Source: Cornus controversa (taxonomy: Eukaryota > Streptophyta > Magnoliopsida > Cornales > Cornaceae). From it: 64,000 nt of DNA. The stretch is taken from assembly GCA_026545225.1 (NCBI GenBank), contig CM048847.1, forward strand, positions 8,054,501 to 8,118,500, in the 5' to 3' direction. Position 1 is the first letter of the stretch. Each line of letters begins with the position of its first letter. A program made the translations under genes and the position numbers. The notes below the pieces were generated by a model, which was not told where the DNA came from, made no database searches, and saw only the letters and a program-made list of their open reading frames with translations. Below are positions 11,861-22,520 of this stretch, piece by piece.

Positions 11861-11920
11861 TGTTATGCCACTTCCTTAAAAGAGAAGAAAGTACCCGAAA
11901 CTCTTAGTATTGAAGGCCTT

Positions 11921-13432
11921 GTGATAGAGGAAAAGGAGGAAGTCCCCCACGTGGAACCAATGAAAGAATTGATTGAAGTTGACTTGTATGAACCAGAGGC
12001 AGGAAGGAAGGTGAGCATAGGATCATCACTCTCGCCCGCTGCTCGCGAAGAGCTCGTTCAATTCCTTAGAGTTAACAGGGATGTGTTTTCTTGGTCCCAT
12101 GAGGACATACCTGGAATTGACCCGGCTGTCACCATGCATCGGTTGAATGTCGATCCAACCGCCAAACCTGTTAGATAGAAAAGGCAAATGTTCACCCTTG
12201 AGAGAAATTTGGCAATCTCTGACGAGGTGGATAAGCTATTAAAGGCCAACTTCGTGCAAGAAACTCACTACCCAGACTGGTTGGCGAATGTGGTGCTGGT
12301 AAAAAAGTCTAATGGTAAGTGGCGCTTGTGCATAGACTTTACCGATCTGAATAAAGCATGCCCAAAGGATAGTTTCCCCCTTATAAGGATTGACATGCTA
12401 GTGGAAGGAACTGTCGGATACGAGCGACTCAGCTTCATGGATGCCTACTCAGGGTATAATCAAATTCCAATGTTGGCTTCAGACCAAGAGAAGACGTCAT
12501 TCATAACTGAAAGAGGGTTGTACTGCTACACAGTAATGCCATTTGGCTTAAAAAATGCTGGCGCAACCTACCAAAGATTGGTGAACAGAATATTTAAAGA
12601 ACAAATTGGTAGAAACATGGAAGTCTACGTTGATGACATGCTCGTCAAAAGTTGGATGGCAGAGACCCATTTGGGAGATTTACAGGACGCCTTTGACATC
12701 CTCCAAAGATACAAAATGAAGCTTAACCCAGGTAAGTGTGCTTTTGGAGTTTCATTCGAAAAGTTTTTGGGCTACTTAATGAGCAAAAGAGGAATAGAAG
12801 CCAACCCGCAGAAAGTACGGGCCATCCTAGATACAAAATCACCCAGAACGATTAAAGACATACAAAGGCTAACAGGGAAGGTGGTAGCATTAAGTAGACT
12901 GATTTCCCATGCCACGGATAAGTGTCTGCCATTTTTTCAGGTTCTCAAGCGAGCTTTCAAGTGGACACCAGAGTGCGAACAAGCCTTGACTAATCTAAAG
13001 CACTATCTTAGTTCACCACCACTGTTGTCTTGCTCACAAGTAGGGGAAGAATTATGCTTGTACCTTGCTGTATCCCCCGCACCTGTAAGCTCCGTGTTGG
13101 TACGAGAAGATGAAGGGGTACAAAGGCCGATTTATTATGTCAGCAAAATACCTCGAGGGGTGGAGGAGAGATATCCCTTAATTGAGAAGTTGGCATTCGT
13201 CTTGGTCATATCAGCCAGGAAACTCAAGCCATACTTCCAAGCACACACGATGGTGGTACTTACTGATCAACCCCTCTAACAAGTCCTCTTCAAGCCCGAA
13301 ACCTCTGGACGACTGGTAAAATGGTCCATGGAGCTAGGAGAATTCGACATCCGTTATGAGCCAAGGACATCGATAAAGAGCCAAGTACTGGTAGATTTTA
13401 TAGCTGAGTTCACCTATCCCCCAGAGGAGGGG
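11921..13432 (+). pseudogene. pol: Tat reverse transcriptase
   Basis: The linker (PGIDPAVTMHRLNVDPTAKPVR) ends at a TAG at 12176 and the RT domain then runs open from 12188 to 13279. Recognisable blocks are VVLVKKSNGKWRLCIDFTDL, MDAYSGYNQIPM, MPFGLKNAGATYQRLVNRIF and the catalytic YVDD at 12626-12637. After TAA at 13279 the frame continues with the connection to RNase H. RT would copy element RNA in cytoplasmic particles, primed at 9315. The domain itself is well preserved, but it is separated from protease and RNase H by stops, so no complete Pol polyprotein is possible. Confidence 0.88.
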
Positions 13433-13479
13433 TAAGGTCAACACGAGTAGGAGGAAAGACCCGTCCAACAAAATGAGGA

Positions 13480-13966
13480 GGACCTAATGGACCAAGGCTG
13501 TGTGTGGGAGTTATTTGTTGACGGATCCTCGAATTCGCAGGCCAGTGGCGCTGGAGTATTGATTATATCCCCAGATAGGGAAACATTCCAATATGCCTTA
13601 TAGTTCGGATTCAAAACAACGAACAATGAAGCTGAATGTGAAGCTCTGATTGCAGGACTGAAGATTGCCAAGGTCCTTAAAATACAGCAGTTAAAAGTAT
13701 CTACCGACTCCCAGCTAATTGCATGTCAAATCCATACAGAATATGAAGAGAAGGGAGGAAAGATGAAATCCTACTTGAAAAAAGTGCAAGAGTTGTCTGC
13801 TAAGTTCCAGAAGTTTTCCATCACACAAGTCCCCCGCCATGAGAACTCTAATCCCGATGCTCTGGCTCAGCTAGCAACAACACGAGAAGCCGAAAATAGG
13901 GTGGTTCAAGTAGAGCGCCTGGACCACCCTAGTATAACAGAAGAAGTACTATGCATAGTAAATTAG
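13480..13966 (+). pseudogene. pol: Tat RNase H domain
   Basis: The frame reads WELFVDGSSNSQASGAGV, then NNEAECEALIAGL and STDSQL, the DGSS, E and D signature blocks of retrotransposon RNase H. A TAG interrupts it at about 13601, and it ends with a TAG at 13964-13966 after PDALAQLATT. The sequence then reads as the stretch that normally leads into the integrase (RFTLIDGILYKRG at 14070-14110), and integrase homology stops abruptly near 14130 where the GC-rich array begins. Confidence 0.8.
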
Positions 13967-14136
13967 GTAGCCCAAGGCATAGAATGGGCTGAGCAAATTG
14001 TCAGATATATTCAGGATAGCGAGCTGCCACTAAACAAGACCGAAGCACGCAAATTAAGGGTCAGAGCATCCAGATTTACCTTAATCGATGGAATTCTCTA
14101 TAAAAGAGGAGTCTCCTTGCCATACCTACAAGGGCA

Positions 14137-14640
14137 TAACCCAGAAGCGGCCCTCGAGGGCGGCCAAGCCCAAGAACAGCCAAGGCCAATCCTCAAGGGC
14201 AGTCAAGCCCAAGAACAGCCAAGGCCAAGCGCGAGGGTGGCCAAGTGCGAGGGAGGCCAAGCGCCAAGGCGGCCAGCCCTAAAGGGTAGCCAAGTGCAAG
14301 GGAGGCCAAGCGCGAGGGTGGCCGACTAGCGAGGGAGGCCATGCATAAGGGAGGCCAAGCACGAAGGCGGCCAGCCCTTGAGGGCGGCCAAGCGCGATGG
14401 AGGCCAAGTACGAAGGCGGCCGGCCCTCGAGGGCGGCTAAACGCGAGGGAGGCCAAGTGCGAGGGAGGCCAAGCAAGAAGGCTGCCAGCCCTCAAGGGCT
14501 GCCAAGCATAAGAGAGGACGGCCCTCGAGGGAGGCCAAGCGCGAAGGAGGCCGGCCCTCGAGGGTGGCCAAGCACGAGGGAGGCCAAGACCAAGCCCAAG
14601 CACGAGGGAGGTCGACTGAGCCTAAGCCCAAGGGCACCAA
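14137..14640 (+). repeat. GC-rich tandem array replacing integrase
   Basis: About 500 bp of variable 15-16-bp units built on gaggccaagcgcgag and ggccctcgagggcggcc. It begins where integrase coding sequence should start and ends before the 3' untranslated A-run at 14639. A shorter array recurs at 15083-15172 between the second and third LTRs. Several long open frames cross it because it has few stops; I do not regard them as genes. Confidence 0.85.
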
Positions 14641-14737
14641 AAAAAAAAAAAGAGTAAAAATTTCGTATATACATGTGTTTTTTTGTAGACCAGTGTTCTC
14701 AAGGCTTGACAAGTAACCCTCATGAACAAGGGGCATC

Positions 14738-15081
14738 TGATAGAGTATTTGACTCCAATTATGAAACGTACAACATGGAGGTTGAGTTCAAGGTGACGTG
14801 GATAAGCAATCTACTTTAACTAGGACTCATCTATCTCCGGGAGCCAGTCTCCTACTAGGATAGTCCCACTTGACCGCTATAAATATAGAAACGATTCATA
14901 TACTAGGTAAGCAATTAATACCCTCTGAGTTTCTTTACAGCTTTCAAAGCCCTTTCAATTTTTGACTTGATAGTCGGAGCGTAGTCAATCGGCACCATGT
15001 CGGTGCCCTTTCGATTACTCCTCTCTTGTCTCTTTTACAGGTTAGTGTTTGACCAGTTCACGGTGAATTTTTGCTTCATCG
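14738..15081 (+). repeat. Tat element second LTR
   Basis: Full-length copy with TG at 14738, TATAAATA at 14878-14885, donor-like GT at 14907 and acceptor-like AG at 15040. The 3' end reads tcatcga instead of tcatca. The G-rich tract gaacaaggggcatc just upstream is the probable polypurine tract. Confidence 0.85.
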
Positions 15082-15274
15082 ACCAAGCGCAAGGGAGGCC
15101 GGCCCTCGAGGGCGGCCAAGACCAAGCCCAAGCACGAGGGAGGCCGGTCGAGCCCAAGCCCAAGGGGGCCAAAAAAAATAAAAATAAAGAGTAAAAATTT
15201 TGTATATATATGTGTTTTTTTGTAGGCCAGTGTTCTTAAGGCTTGACAAGCAACCCTCATGAACAGGGGGCATC

Positions 15275-15603
15275 ACCAATTATTAAACGAACAACGTGGA
15301 GGTTGAGTTCAAGGTGATGTGGATAAGAAATCTACTTTAACTAGGACTCCTCTATCTCTAGGAGCAGTCTCCTACTAGGAAATAGTCCCACTTGACCACT
15401 ATAAATATAGAAATGATTCATATACCAGGTAAGCAATTAATACCCTCTGAGCTTCTTTACAGCTTTCAAAGCCTTTTCAATTTTTGAGTTAATCGTCGGA
15501 GCGTAGTCGGTCGGCACCACGCCGGTGCCCTTTCGATTACTCCTCTCTTGTCTCTTTTACAGGTTAGAGTTTGACCAGTTCACGATGAATTTTTGCTTCA
15601 TCA
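15275..15603 (+). repeat. Tat element third, terminal LTR
   Basis: Lacks the first roughly 16 nt of the LTR but keeps the TATA box (about 15399), the 134-bp GT...AG pair (15429 to 15562) and the CA end at 15603, followed by the ATATA duplication. Unequal recombination between the two GC-rich arrays is the simplest source of the extra LTR. Confidence 0.85.
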
Positions 15604-15661
15604 ATATATATGATAGAATATCTCTAAAACCAATGATATATATGAATTGAGTATAATTAGC

Positions 15662-15692
15662 TCATGTGGCAAAAGAGCTTTAGGAATTATTC
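15662..15692 (-). pseudogene. LOG-like: LOG-like exon 3 remnant (copy 1)
   Basis: The minus strand encodes the IIPKALLPHE block that follows GGRHVLG in LOG proteins. The donor after CATGAG is mutated from GT to CT in this copy (GT is intact at 37459-37458 of copy 2). The Tat element sits in the intron between this exon and exon 4. Confidence 0.75.
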
Positions 15693-15770
15693 TCTCCAAA
15701 CAAAAGATAATACATTTCTAAATCTTCTTAGTAAAAACCAAATCATTAATGTCAAACCATATATTTATAC

Positions 15771-15821
15771 CCAAGAACATGACAACCACCATAAAAAACT
15801 ATTTTAGAGATCAAGCCCAGT
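15771..15821 (-). pseudogene. LOG-like: LOG-like exon 2, 3' half (copy 1)
   Basis: Encodes GLISKIVFYGGCHVLG, equivalent to GLVSQAVHDGGRHVLG of LOG enzymes, followed by an intact GT donor. The exon is cut at 15822 by the Tekay-like LTR. Its 5' half is not found next to this copy. The ATGGGC at the break has become CTGGGC. Confidence 0.75.
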
Positions 15822-17699
15822 TCTAGAGACCGTGACCAATTTGGCCGATTTTGCATTTTTCGCTTTATAATTACCATAAACACATTTTGAGTGGTGTTTA
15901 ACATGTTTTGAGTGTGGGGAACATGTTTGAAAAGTGTTTTAAAGGTTTTGATAAGTTTTTAGTTAATGTCAAACTAGGGTACGGGATGCAGTCTAAGTGG
16001 ACTGGGGAATTGGAATATTTTTTGAAAATATTTATTTCTCAGAATGCCATAGATGAAATGTTTAGAGAGTAAAGGAAGTGATCACTAGGCCGTAGGAGTT
16101 TTTAGAATCAAAAACGAAGGCCGGGAAGGTACGTTAAGTGGCTAGGGGCATTTTAGTCTTTTTGCGAGCCAAGATATACTCAAGGCTAAGAGATCTCAGC
16201 CATTATACATTGCTATTTCCCTATCTATATTGTTCTTTCTTCTTCTCTCTTCCTTCTCTCTAGGTTTTCGAGGCCTTTGGGTGTGATTTGTGATCCACCG
16301 AAGAAGGGAGATACATAGGGGATAGCTAGGGCTTCGGTTTGAACCGCACAAAGTTGCGATTTGGCAAGGTAAAAATTGCTGGGAATTTTAGGAAGTGCTT
16401 GGACAACCTTCAAATGTGGGGTAAGGGTTCTTCTCTTTTATTTGTCGATTCTAGGGTTTCGGGTGAAGAGGAGAGTTAGAAATAGTCGTTTGCATGTTTA
16501 GGATGTGAGAGGGGTGGGGAAGTTGTATTTTCTACTTCTCTTGAGTTCCATCTTTACAAAAGTGGCATACCTAGTGTTGGTTATAGAATTTGGGTTCAAA
16601 GTGTGTGAGTGGAAGGAATTGGGTATGTGAATATTATGTGCTCAGTTTAGTGAATATGTGCAAAATTGTGTATCATGTGTCATATAAGTGCTTATATATG
16701 GAAACGTTGGTGTGAGATGCATGCTAGCTTGATAATTATCAAAGATATGCATTGGTCAAAACATGAAAATTATGTGATATTTGGAAACTTTGAGCATATG
16801 TGATGTGTATGCTAGTATTGACATGTATATGTGTATACATGTGGTTATGAGAAGTGTGATGCATATTTAAGTACCTTTAGACCTTGTCAATGCATAAGAA
16901 TTAGCATGAAATGATATGCTTGGTCTTTTACGAGTTCAAATTTCATGTAAAAGGGTGGTATTGTGAGAAAATGGGAAAATGAACCGTAAATGAAATTTTG
17001 AAAAGATTGTCCACCCATGTTAACTTTCATGGGACATCGAAAAGAGTGTCCATCCATGTTGTGCAAGTGTTACATTAACCACTTCTGGTGAGACGTCGGA
17101 ATGATGCCCACTCACCTGGAGGTAAACCAAAATATTGCCATTTAGTATGACCTTGTTAGAATTGATGTCCATGTTATACGAATGTGTAGGAAGCGTCCTA
17201 GGTTGCATGATCCATCGGATAAGTCCAAATCATGTTGGGGTACAAGAGCATGGCCGAGATGGATTTAAATCCATGGTTGTTGCTTACATTGCTAACTATG
17301 AAGCATGTTTTATGTCACGCCCCGGAATCCGGACCCCGAGACTCCCCCGGACCGACTCAAATCCCGAGTGTGAACCTATCCATTAATTCCTAATGGACCA
17401 TCTTAACCTTTCATTACCACGGAAGCCTAGTCACCCACTTGTAATTACCTATGCACAAGTCAACATCACCTAACCTCAATGGCCTCAACTAAACAACCCT
17501 TCGAATGCTTCCAACCCACAAATACGAACACATAACTCTTTGTGAGTTTATAATCAATGTCTGAAAATGAAACCATTGGAAAGATGGTTTAAAAATACAC
17601 AATTTCAAAAAAAGAATCATCGAAATCCGATTTGAAACGAAGGAGATATGCCTCTTTGAAGTTAGACAAAACACTGTTTGAATAGTGCATGCTGTAAAA

Positions 17700-17795
17700 G
17701 GGGGATCGATCGCCCAAGGTCGACCGAGGCTGATTTCTTGGGCTTTTACAGGGGCGATCGATCGCCGTGAATGAGGGCGATCGATCGCCGTAAAT
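17700..17795 (-). repeat. Palindrome cluster, GGCGATCGATCGCC type
   Basis: The 14-bp palindrome ggcgatcgatcgcc occurs at about 17754 and 17780, with a related gggatcgatcgccc at 17701. The cluster lies roughly 390-480 bp from the LTR 3' end, the position occupied by different palindromes in the other LTRs. Confidence 0.8.
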
Positions 17796-18599
17796 CCTGG
17801 CGAAATTTTGCAACACCAATTTAGCTACAACTTCACCCTAACTTCAAATTCGAATATCTCACAATCTATAAGTCCGTTTGACCCGAAATTTGGCATGGAT
17901 CATCCTCAACATGTCTAGCATCTAACCCAATTAGAATCATCTAAAAATACCAACCAAAACCCGAGTTATATCCAAATCAATGACTATGGGTCAGAAATTA
18001 AACCCTTGCACTAAAACATGCATATCTTCCTCATTTTATATCCAAACAAGGCCCATGACGGATCAAATTGAAGCTAATACAATTATCCTTCAATACATGT
18101 AAATTTCATCCACACCATAAACTCAAGATGGACACTTTTGGGCACGTGTCCCCCCAATGGCTACTCTAATGCCTTAATGGTCATCAAGTATATTCACACA
18201 ACATGTATTTCACACTTGAAATGTAATTCCATCAATTTTTCCTTCCCATCTTCATTCAACAATACATGCATACATTCATTCCATACTCTACTAACTCATA
18301 AATATCCATACAAGAAGTCATAACTCAAGAGAAAAATAGTTCTATAGTTCCATACTTTTCCAACACATACACTTTTCTCAAGAAGCACATATCATTTATA
18401 TGATTTTTCAAGTTTATAGTCATTACAAGAATTCATACATAAGGTTCAAAATGCAACGAATTCTACCATGACTACAACTAGATCATTACCGTGCCACAAG
18501 CCGGCACAGATAGCCAAATGTACAAATATCCAAAATGTAGCAAAATATAACTAAAATTCCACTCGGACACTCAAGTCCCATCCGTCATTGGCTCCTTAT

Positions 18600-19789
18600 C
18601 TGTAAAAAGTTTAGAATAAAGGGGTGAGCACCACTGCGGCTCAGTAGAGATACCCCAACCCCCCTAAGTGCCGACTCGACACGACCTACATGAATGCATG
18701 TCACCACATTTCATGTATCATTCAACATATGCCATGTTCATTCACAAGCAATGCATATATAAATAAGAATACATTAAACACGTGTATCATGCTTCACAAT
18801 TTAAAATGAAAGCAATAACATACCCTCGTTCCTCCCTAGGACTCAACCTCGTACCCTAACATGATTTTTGACCAATCATGTGACCTGGGACGCCTCTCAC
18901 AACTGTCTCACGACTTTGGCCTACCCCACCAACATCATACTCCCAGGGTAATATTTTGGTTTACCCATTGGTGATTAGTCTGTATCAGCACCGTCACCAA
19001 ATATTTGCTTACTCAAGGTGATTAGACCATATCAGCACCGTCACCGAGTATTAGGTGGCTCAAAGTGGTTAGTCCATATCCGCACCGCCACTGAGCATAA
19101 TTGGATTCAAGGTGATTAGTCAATCTCAGCACCGTCACCGAATCATTGGGTGGCTCAAGGTGGTTAGTCCATATCCGCACCGTCACCGAGCATAATTGAC
19201 CCAAATCACCGACACCTAGTCTTGACCACATTTCCCCGTTTTCTCACAACGGCCCATATATGTATTTTGCACATATCATAATCAAATATTCCACATTCAC
19301 ACTCCACAATGCATAAGCTAATTAATGTAACACATAGCATGCATTTTTCATCTCTATGAAGCCACACATAGCATATATATGAATACTCATACATATAACA
19401 TCTCATATGCATGCAACTCCAAAATTTAGCATGTTTTTCTCATACCACACTAAATGCATAAATTTAGCACATAGAGCTCACATGCATTTAATCATCACAC
19501 TTTTCACATATAATCACATCAATATGTCATACATTTCACATTTATCACATATACCCCAAATTGAGCATATAATTATACATACTCACAATTTCTCAATTTA
19601 TGCACATTGAACCCACATGTTATACTCAACACAAGGTACACTATCTTGCAAGGAAAAGGAACTCAAGAGAAGTAGAACACATCCATCCCTCCCCTCTCAC
19701 TACCACAAAACATGCAAAACACAACCTATACCTTCCATCTTCACCCAAAATCCTAGAATCAACAAGTAGAAGAGAAGGAGAACCCCTAC
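18600..19789 (-). other. Predicted LTR-leader intron (solo LTR)
   Basis: Minus-strand donor TTTTGAG|GTAGGGG at 19789; acceptor aaactttttacag ending at 18600, followed by ATAAGGAGCC. Same arrangement as LTRs A, B and C. Confidence 0.45.
18970..19206 (-). repeat. 47-bp tandem repeat, five copies
   Basis: Units starting at about 18970, 19017, 19064, 19111 and 19159 each contain ggtgattag/ggtggttag, then atatc(a/c)gcaccg(t/c)cacc. The period is 47-48 bp. Alternate units resemble each other more, suggesting a dimeric higher order. It lies inside the predicted LTR intron. Confidence 0.85.
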
Positions 19790-21034
19790 CTCAAAATCCA
19801 AGCTTAGAAGTGGAAGACCCAAATTTGACCAAGCTTCAAACTCCTCCAACGGCAACTTTCCACCGATCAAATCGAAGAGGAGAGTGAGGAGAACAACTTT
19901 AATTCTTGGCTTTACCCTCAAATCTCACTTCTAGGCCCTCAAAACTTAGAGAGAAGGAGAGAAGAGAACTTGTAGAGAGAGAGAGTGGTAGAGCCAGCCA
20001 AGAGAGAGAGAGAGGAGTGAAAAATCTGATTTCCCCTCTTTTTTTCCATGTATATATCATATATGTATAATATATTTGGCCCTTTGCAACTAAACCCTCC
20101 ACCTCTCCTTATTTGCTCCTTGTTATGGGTCATTTGCACTTATTTGCAAACTAGCCTTTCCTCTTTTTCTAAAACTTCACTTAAGTCCTTAACTTACATC
20201 CATACCCCCACGACACTTTCTAGAGTCCGTAGTTATTTTCCCCGGGTCACCCGAACCCATTTCGGTCCCACACCCAAGTCAAAACATAAAGAGACATAAA
20301 GAGATCATTTAAGTCCACTAAGCATGTTATCAAATAATTAATCATGCTTAAAAGTTACCGACCCGTAATTATAATTTAAAAAAAAAAATTTCGGGTCATC
20401 ACATTTTATGTGTAAATGCATCCTTCCTATATGCATTGTTTGATTTAGAGCATTTGTGAAATGTTGAATGTGGCATGTAGAATAATTACATGCATCCATG
20501 TAGCTCAATGTCGAGTCGACACTTAGGAGGGTTGGGGTATCTCTACTGAGCCGTTGTGGTGCTCACCCCTTTCTTCTAAACTCTTTTACAGATAAGGCGC
20601 CGATGACAGATAGGACTGAGTGTCCTAGTGGGACTCTTGTAGCATTTTGCCATCTTTTGGATATCCATGCCGGATTATGGCATGAGATCTTTCTCCTCGA
20701 GTTATAGTTATATTTTGGATAAATGCAACTTGTGTGTTTGCTTAGACTATGAGCTTGTTAAATATGATAAGACAATGGACTTGTTCATGTAAAGCTTGTT
20801 GAGAGCATCTAGTTACATATGATGGACAATTTCACTATAAATTGGAACATGTTTATGATGGAGAATGACTCATTTTAGTCCATGATTTGATTATGAGCAT
20901 AAGTTAGAACTTATGAATGTTGTAAACTCCTTCCTTGTGTGATTTGGAGGTTGTAAGAATGGATTATGTTGGTAAGAAGGGGTTAGAAGGTCAAGATGAC
21001 CATTTGCAAAGTTGCAGTTTTTGGGTAGTTTGAT

Positions 21035-21205
21035 CATCGAAGTACCAAGTTTGATGCATCAAAGTTTCCACTTTGATGTATCAAAAAACCTGTAGGATTT
21101 TGAAATGTAAAAGTCCCAAGAGCTATTTTTGGTCGATACTTCTTCGATACTTGTTTGATGCATCAAAGTCATCAATTCGATGGATCGAAGTCACTATTCA
21201 CAGCA
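21035..21205 (+). repeat. Palindrome cluster, GATGCATCGA type (LTR A)
   Basis: Several variants of tttgatgcatcaaa and tcgatggatcgaa, centred on the palindromic core TGCA. Two sub-clusters flank a conserved spacer (ttgaaatgtaaaagtcccaag). Decayed relative to the copy at 49895. Confidence 0.7.
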
Positions 21206-21554
21206 TGCTCTGAAATTTTGCTAAACTTCAATCGGGCATAACTTCTTCATTTTAAATTGTGTATTTTTGGATTCTATATCGAATGGTGTGGGTATTAGTG
21301 TCAAATTCTAAACACACAATGTGTAGAGTCTTGGAAGTGAGTGATTCATGAGAGTGTGGATAAATAAAATCCCCACTAAGGTGATATGATATAATGTTGG
21401 GCCATTGGGTTTGGTTAAGGTGGAGTTGTGTGCATCTATGTATAAGGATAGAGTTAAGCTTCTACTGTAATTAAAGGTAAAGATGTTCTATTGGACATAA
21501 TGGACGGAAGTCACCTTCGGTTCTCTGGGAGTCGAAAATCAGGGCGTGACAACA

Positions 21555-21566
21555 TGGTATCAGAGC
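21555..21566 (+). other. Primer-binding site, initiator tRNA-Met type
   Basis: tggtatcagagc begins 3 nt after the LTR end. The next bases, actaggttagaatacctagg, form a short hairpin resembling the complement of the T arm of the same tRNA. Confidence 0.9.
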
Positions 21567-21773
21567 ACTAGGTTAGAATACCTAGGGGCGATGGGTGACG
21601 ATCACTTCACGTGTGAATTGAGAAGGTTCGATTCACGTAAGGGTTTAGATTTTAAGTTAAAATTATTTATATGGAACATGGTTTTTATGCTTACGCTTCA
21701 TAATTTTCCCTTATGGACTAAATTGACATGGCGTGTGTAAGCATGGTGGAAATGGTGTAAGAAGTGTGAATAC

Positions 21774-22520
21774 TTGGTTCTAAATTTTTCTTGTTATGCA
21801 TATAGCAAAATACCTCCAAGAAGAGCGCGAGACATAGGCACTGATGCTCCTCAGGAGACAACTGATGGAACAAAATTTATGTGTGACATAGTAGATACTA
21901 TGAGATGGATGGCTAGGGCGCCTAGGGAAGAGGAGGTTCAGGCATTACCTAGAGTCGCCTTGAGCCGACAAATGGTGGCTATGAAGGAATATGAAATTCA
22001 AGCCGCCTATCTTTGATAGTGCACATGATCCACTAGTAGCAGAGAGTTGGATAGATCAGACTCATAAGCTTATGGTTGCCCTCGCAATTGATGAGGATCT
22101 GAAGGTGGGAGTGGCAGCACTTCATTTGCAAGGGGAAGCAGATCGGTGGTGGCAATTTATTGAAAATGTCCACAACACTGAGAACATGGATTAGGAAACC
22201 TTTAAAGGGTTATTTTTTGACAAGTTCTTTCTGGCTTCAGTGAGGGACCGGATGAGGTAGGAGTTTATGGATCTAGTCCAAGGGGACTTAGATGTTATGA
22301 GGTATGAGGCTAAGTTTACATCCTTGGATCGCTTTGCCCTAGAGATGGTGATGAATGAGGAATTGAAAGTGAAGAAGTTCATGAAAGGGTTGAAAACCTC
22401 TATCAGAAAGAGGGTGTCCATTCTAGGTTTAAGGACCTACAATGAGGTTGTTGACAGAGCCTTGGTGGCTGAAGAAGATGACAGAAACACCTAGAGCATA
22501 TGAGACTCTAAACAGCAAAT
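21774..22520 (+). pseudogene. gag: Tekay-like gag, 5' part
   Basis: Frame 21774-22016 (MRWMARAPREEEVQAL) shifts near 22000 into 21991-22194, which reads FDSAHDPLVAESWIDQTHKL and LHLQGEADRWW, then through a stop into 22267-22494 (VMRYEAKFTSLDRFA, KKFMKGL). This is the capsid-type gag domain of Ty3/gypsy elements. The frame is cut by an Athila-like LTR at 22521; the CCHC part resumes at 35629. Stops and a frameshift show it is dead. Confidence 0.8.

Larger units (their letters stand above)
9017..15603 (+). mobile_element. Ty3/gypsy Tat-lineage element, defective, three LTR copies
   Basis: TG...CA element flanked by ATATA at 9012-9016 and 15604-15608. The equivalent unoccupied site is visible at 37400-37415. 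Order: LTR 9017-9312, primer-binding site, gag, protease, reverse transcriptase, RNase H, GC-rich tandem array, 3' untranslated stretch, LTR 14738-15081, a second short array and untranslated stretch, LTR 15275-15603. Integrase is missing. The RT sequence (VYVDDMLVKS, LCIDFTDLNKACPKD) and primer-binding site place it in the Tat lineage, by family knowledge. Many stops and frameshifts make it non-autonomous. Confidence 0.9.
17313..20403 (-). mobile_element. Tekay-like solo LTR nested in LTR A
   Basis: Starts tgtcacgccccggaatccgg and ends cgggtcatcaca, with a perfect TTTTA duplication at 17308-17312 and 20404-20408. The unoccupied paralogous site is at 39060-39075. It shares the ggtgctcacccctttcttct and gtcgagtcgacacttag blocks with the host LTR in the opposite orientation, so a relative has inserted into a relative. 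Confidence 0.92.
16421..20591 (+). other. Predicted LTR-leader intron (family A, copy 1)
   Basis: Donor GG|GTAAGGG at 16421; acceptor cttctaaactcttttacag ending at 20591, followed by ATAAGG. Net length without the nested solo LTR is about 1,075 bp. Matching signals occur in five other Tekay-like LTRs here. Confidence 0.45.
15822..21551 (+). mobile_element. Tekay-like 5' LTR (family A), split by a solo LTR
   Basis: Net length is about 2,634 bp after removing the insertion at 17313-20403 and its duplicated bases, against 2,637 bp for the paralogous LTR at 37620-50444. The first dinucleotide is TC instead of TG. It ends gggcgtgaca and is followed by a tRNA-Met type primer-binding site. Upstream bases CCAGT correspond to the CCATT duplication of copy 2. 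A CT-rich leader follows a TATA-like region near 16200. Confidence 0.88.

Noticed and set aside
14193-14736. Long Pro/Ala/Trp-rich open frames on both strands
   Set aside because: They come from the GC-rich tandem array with few stops; coding in several frames on both strands is a sign of composition, not of genes.
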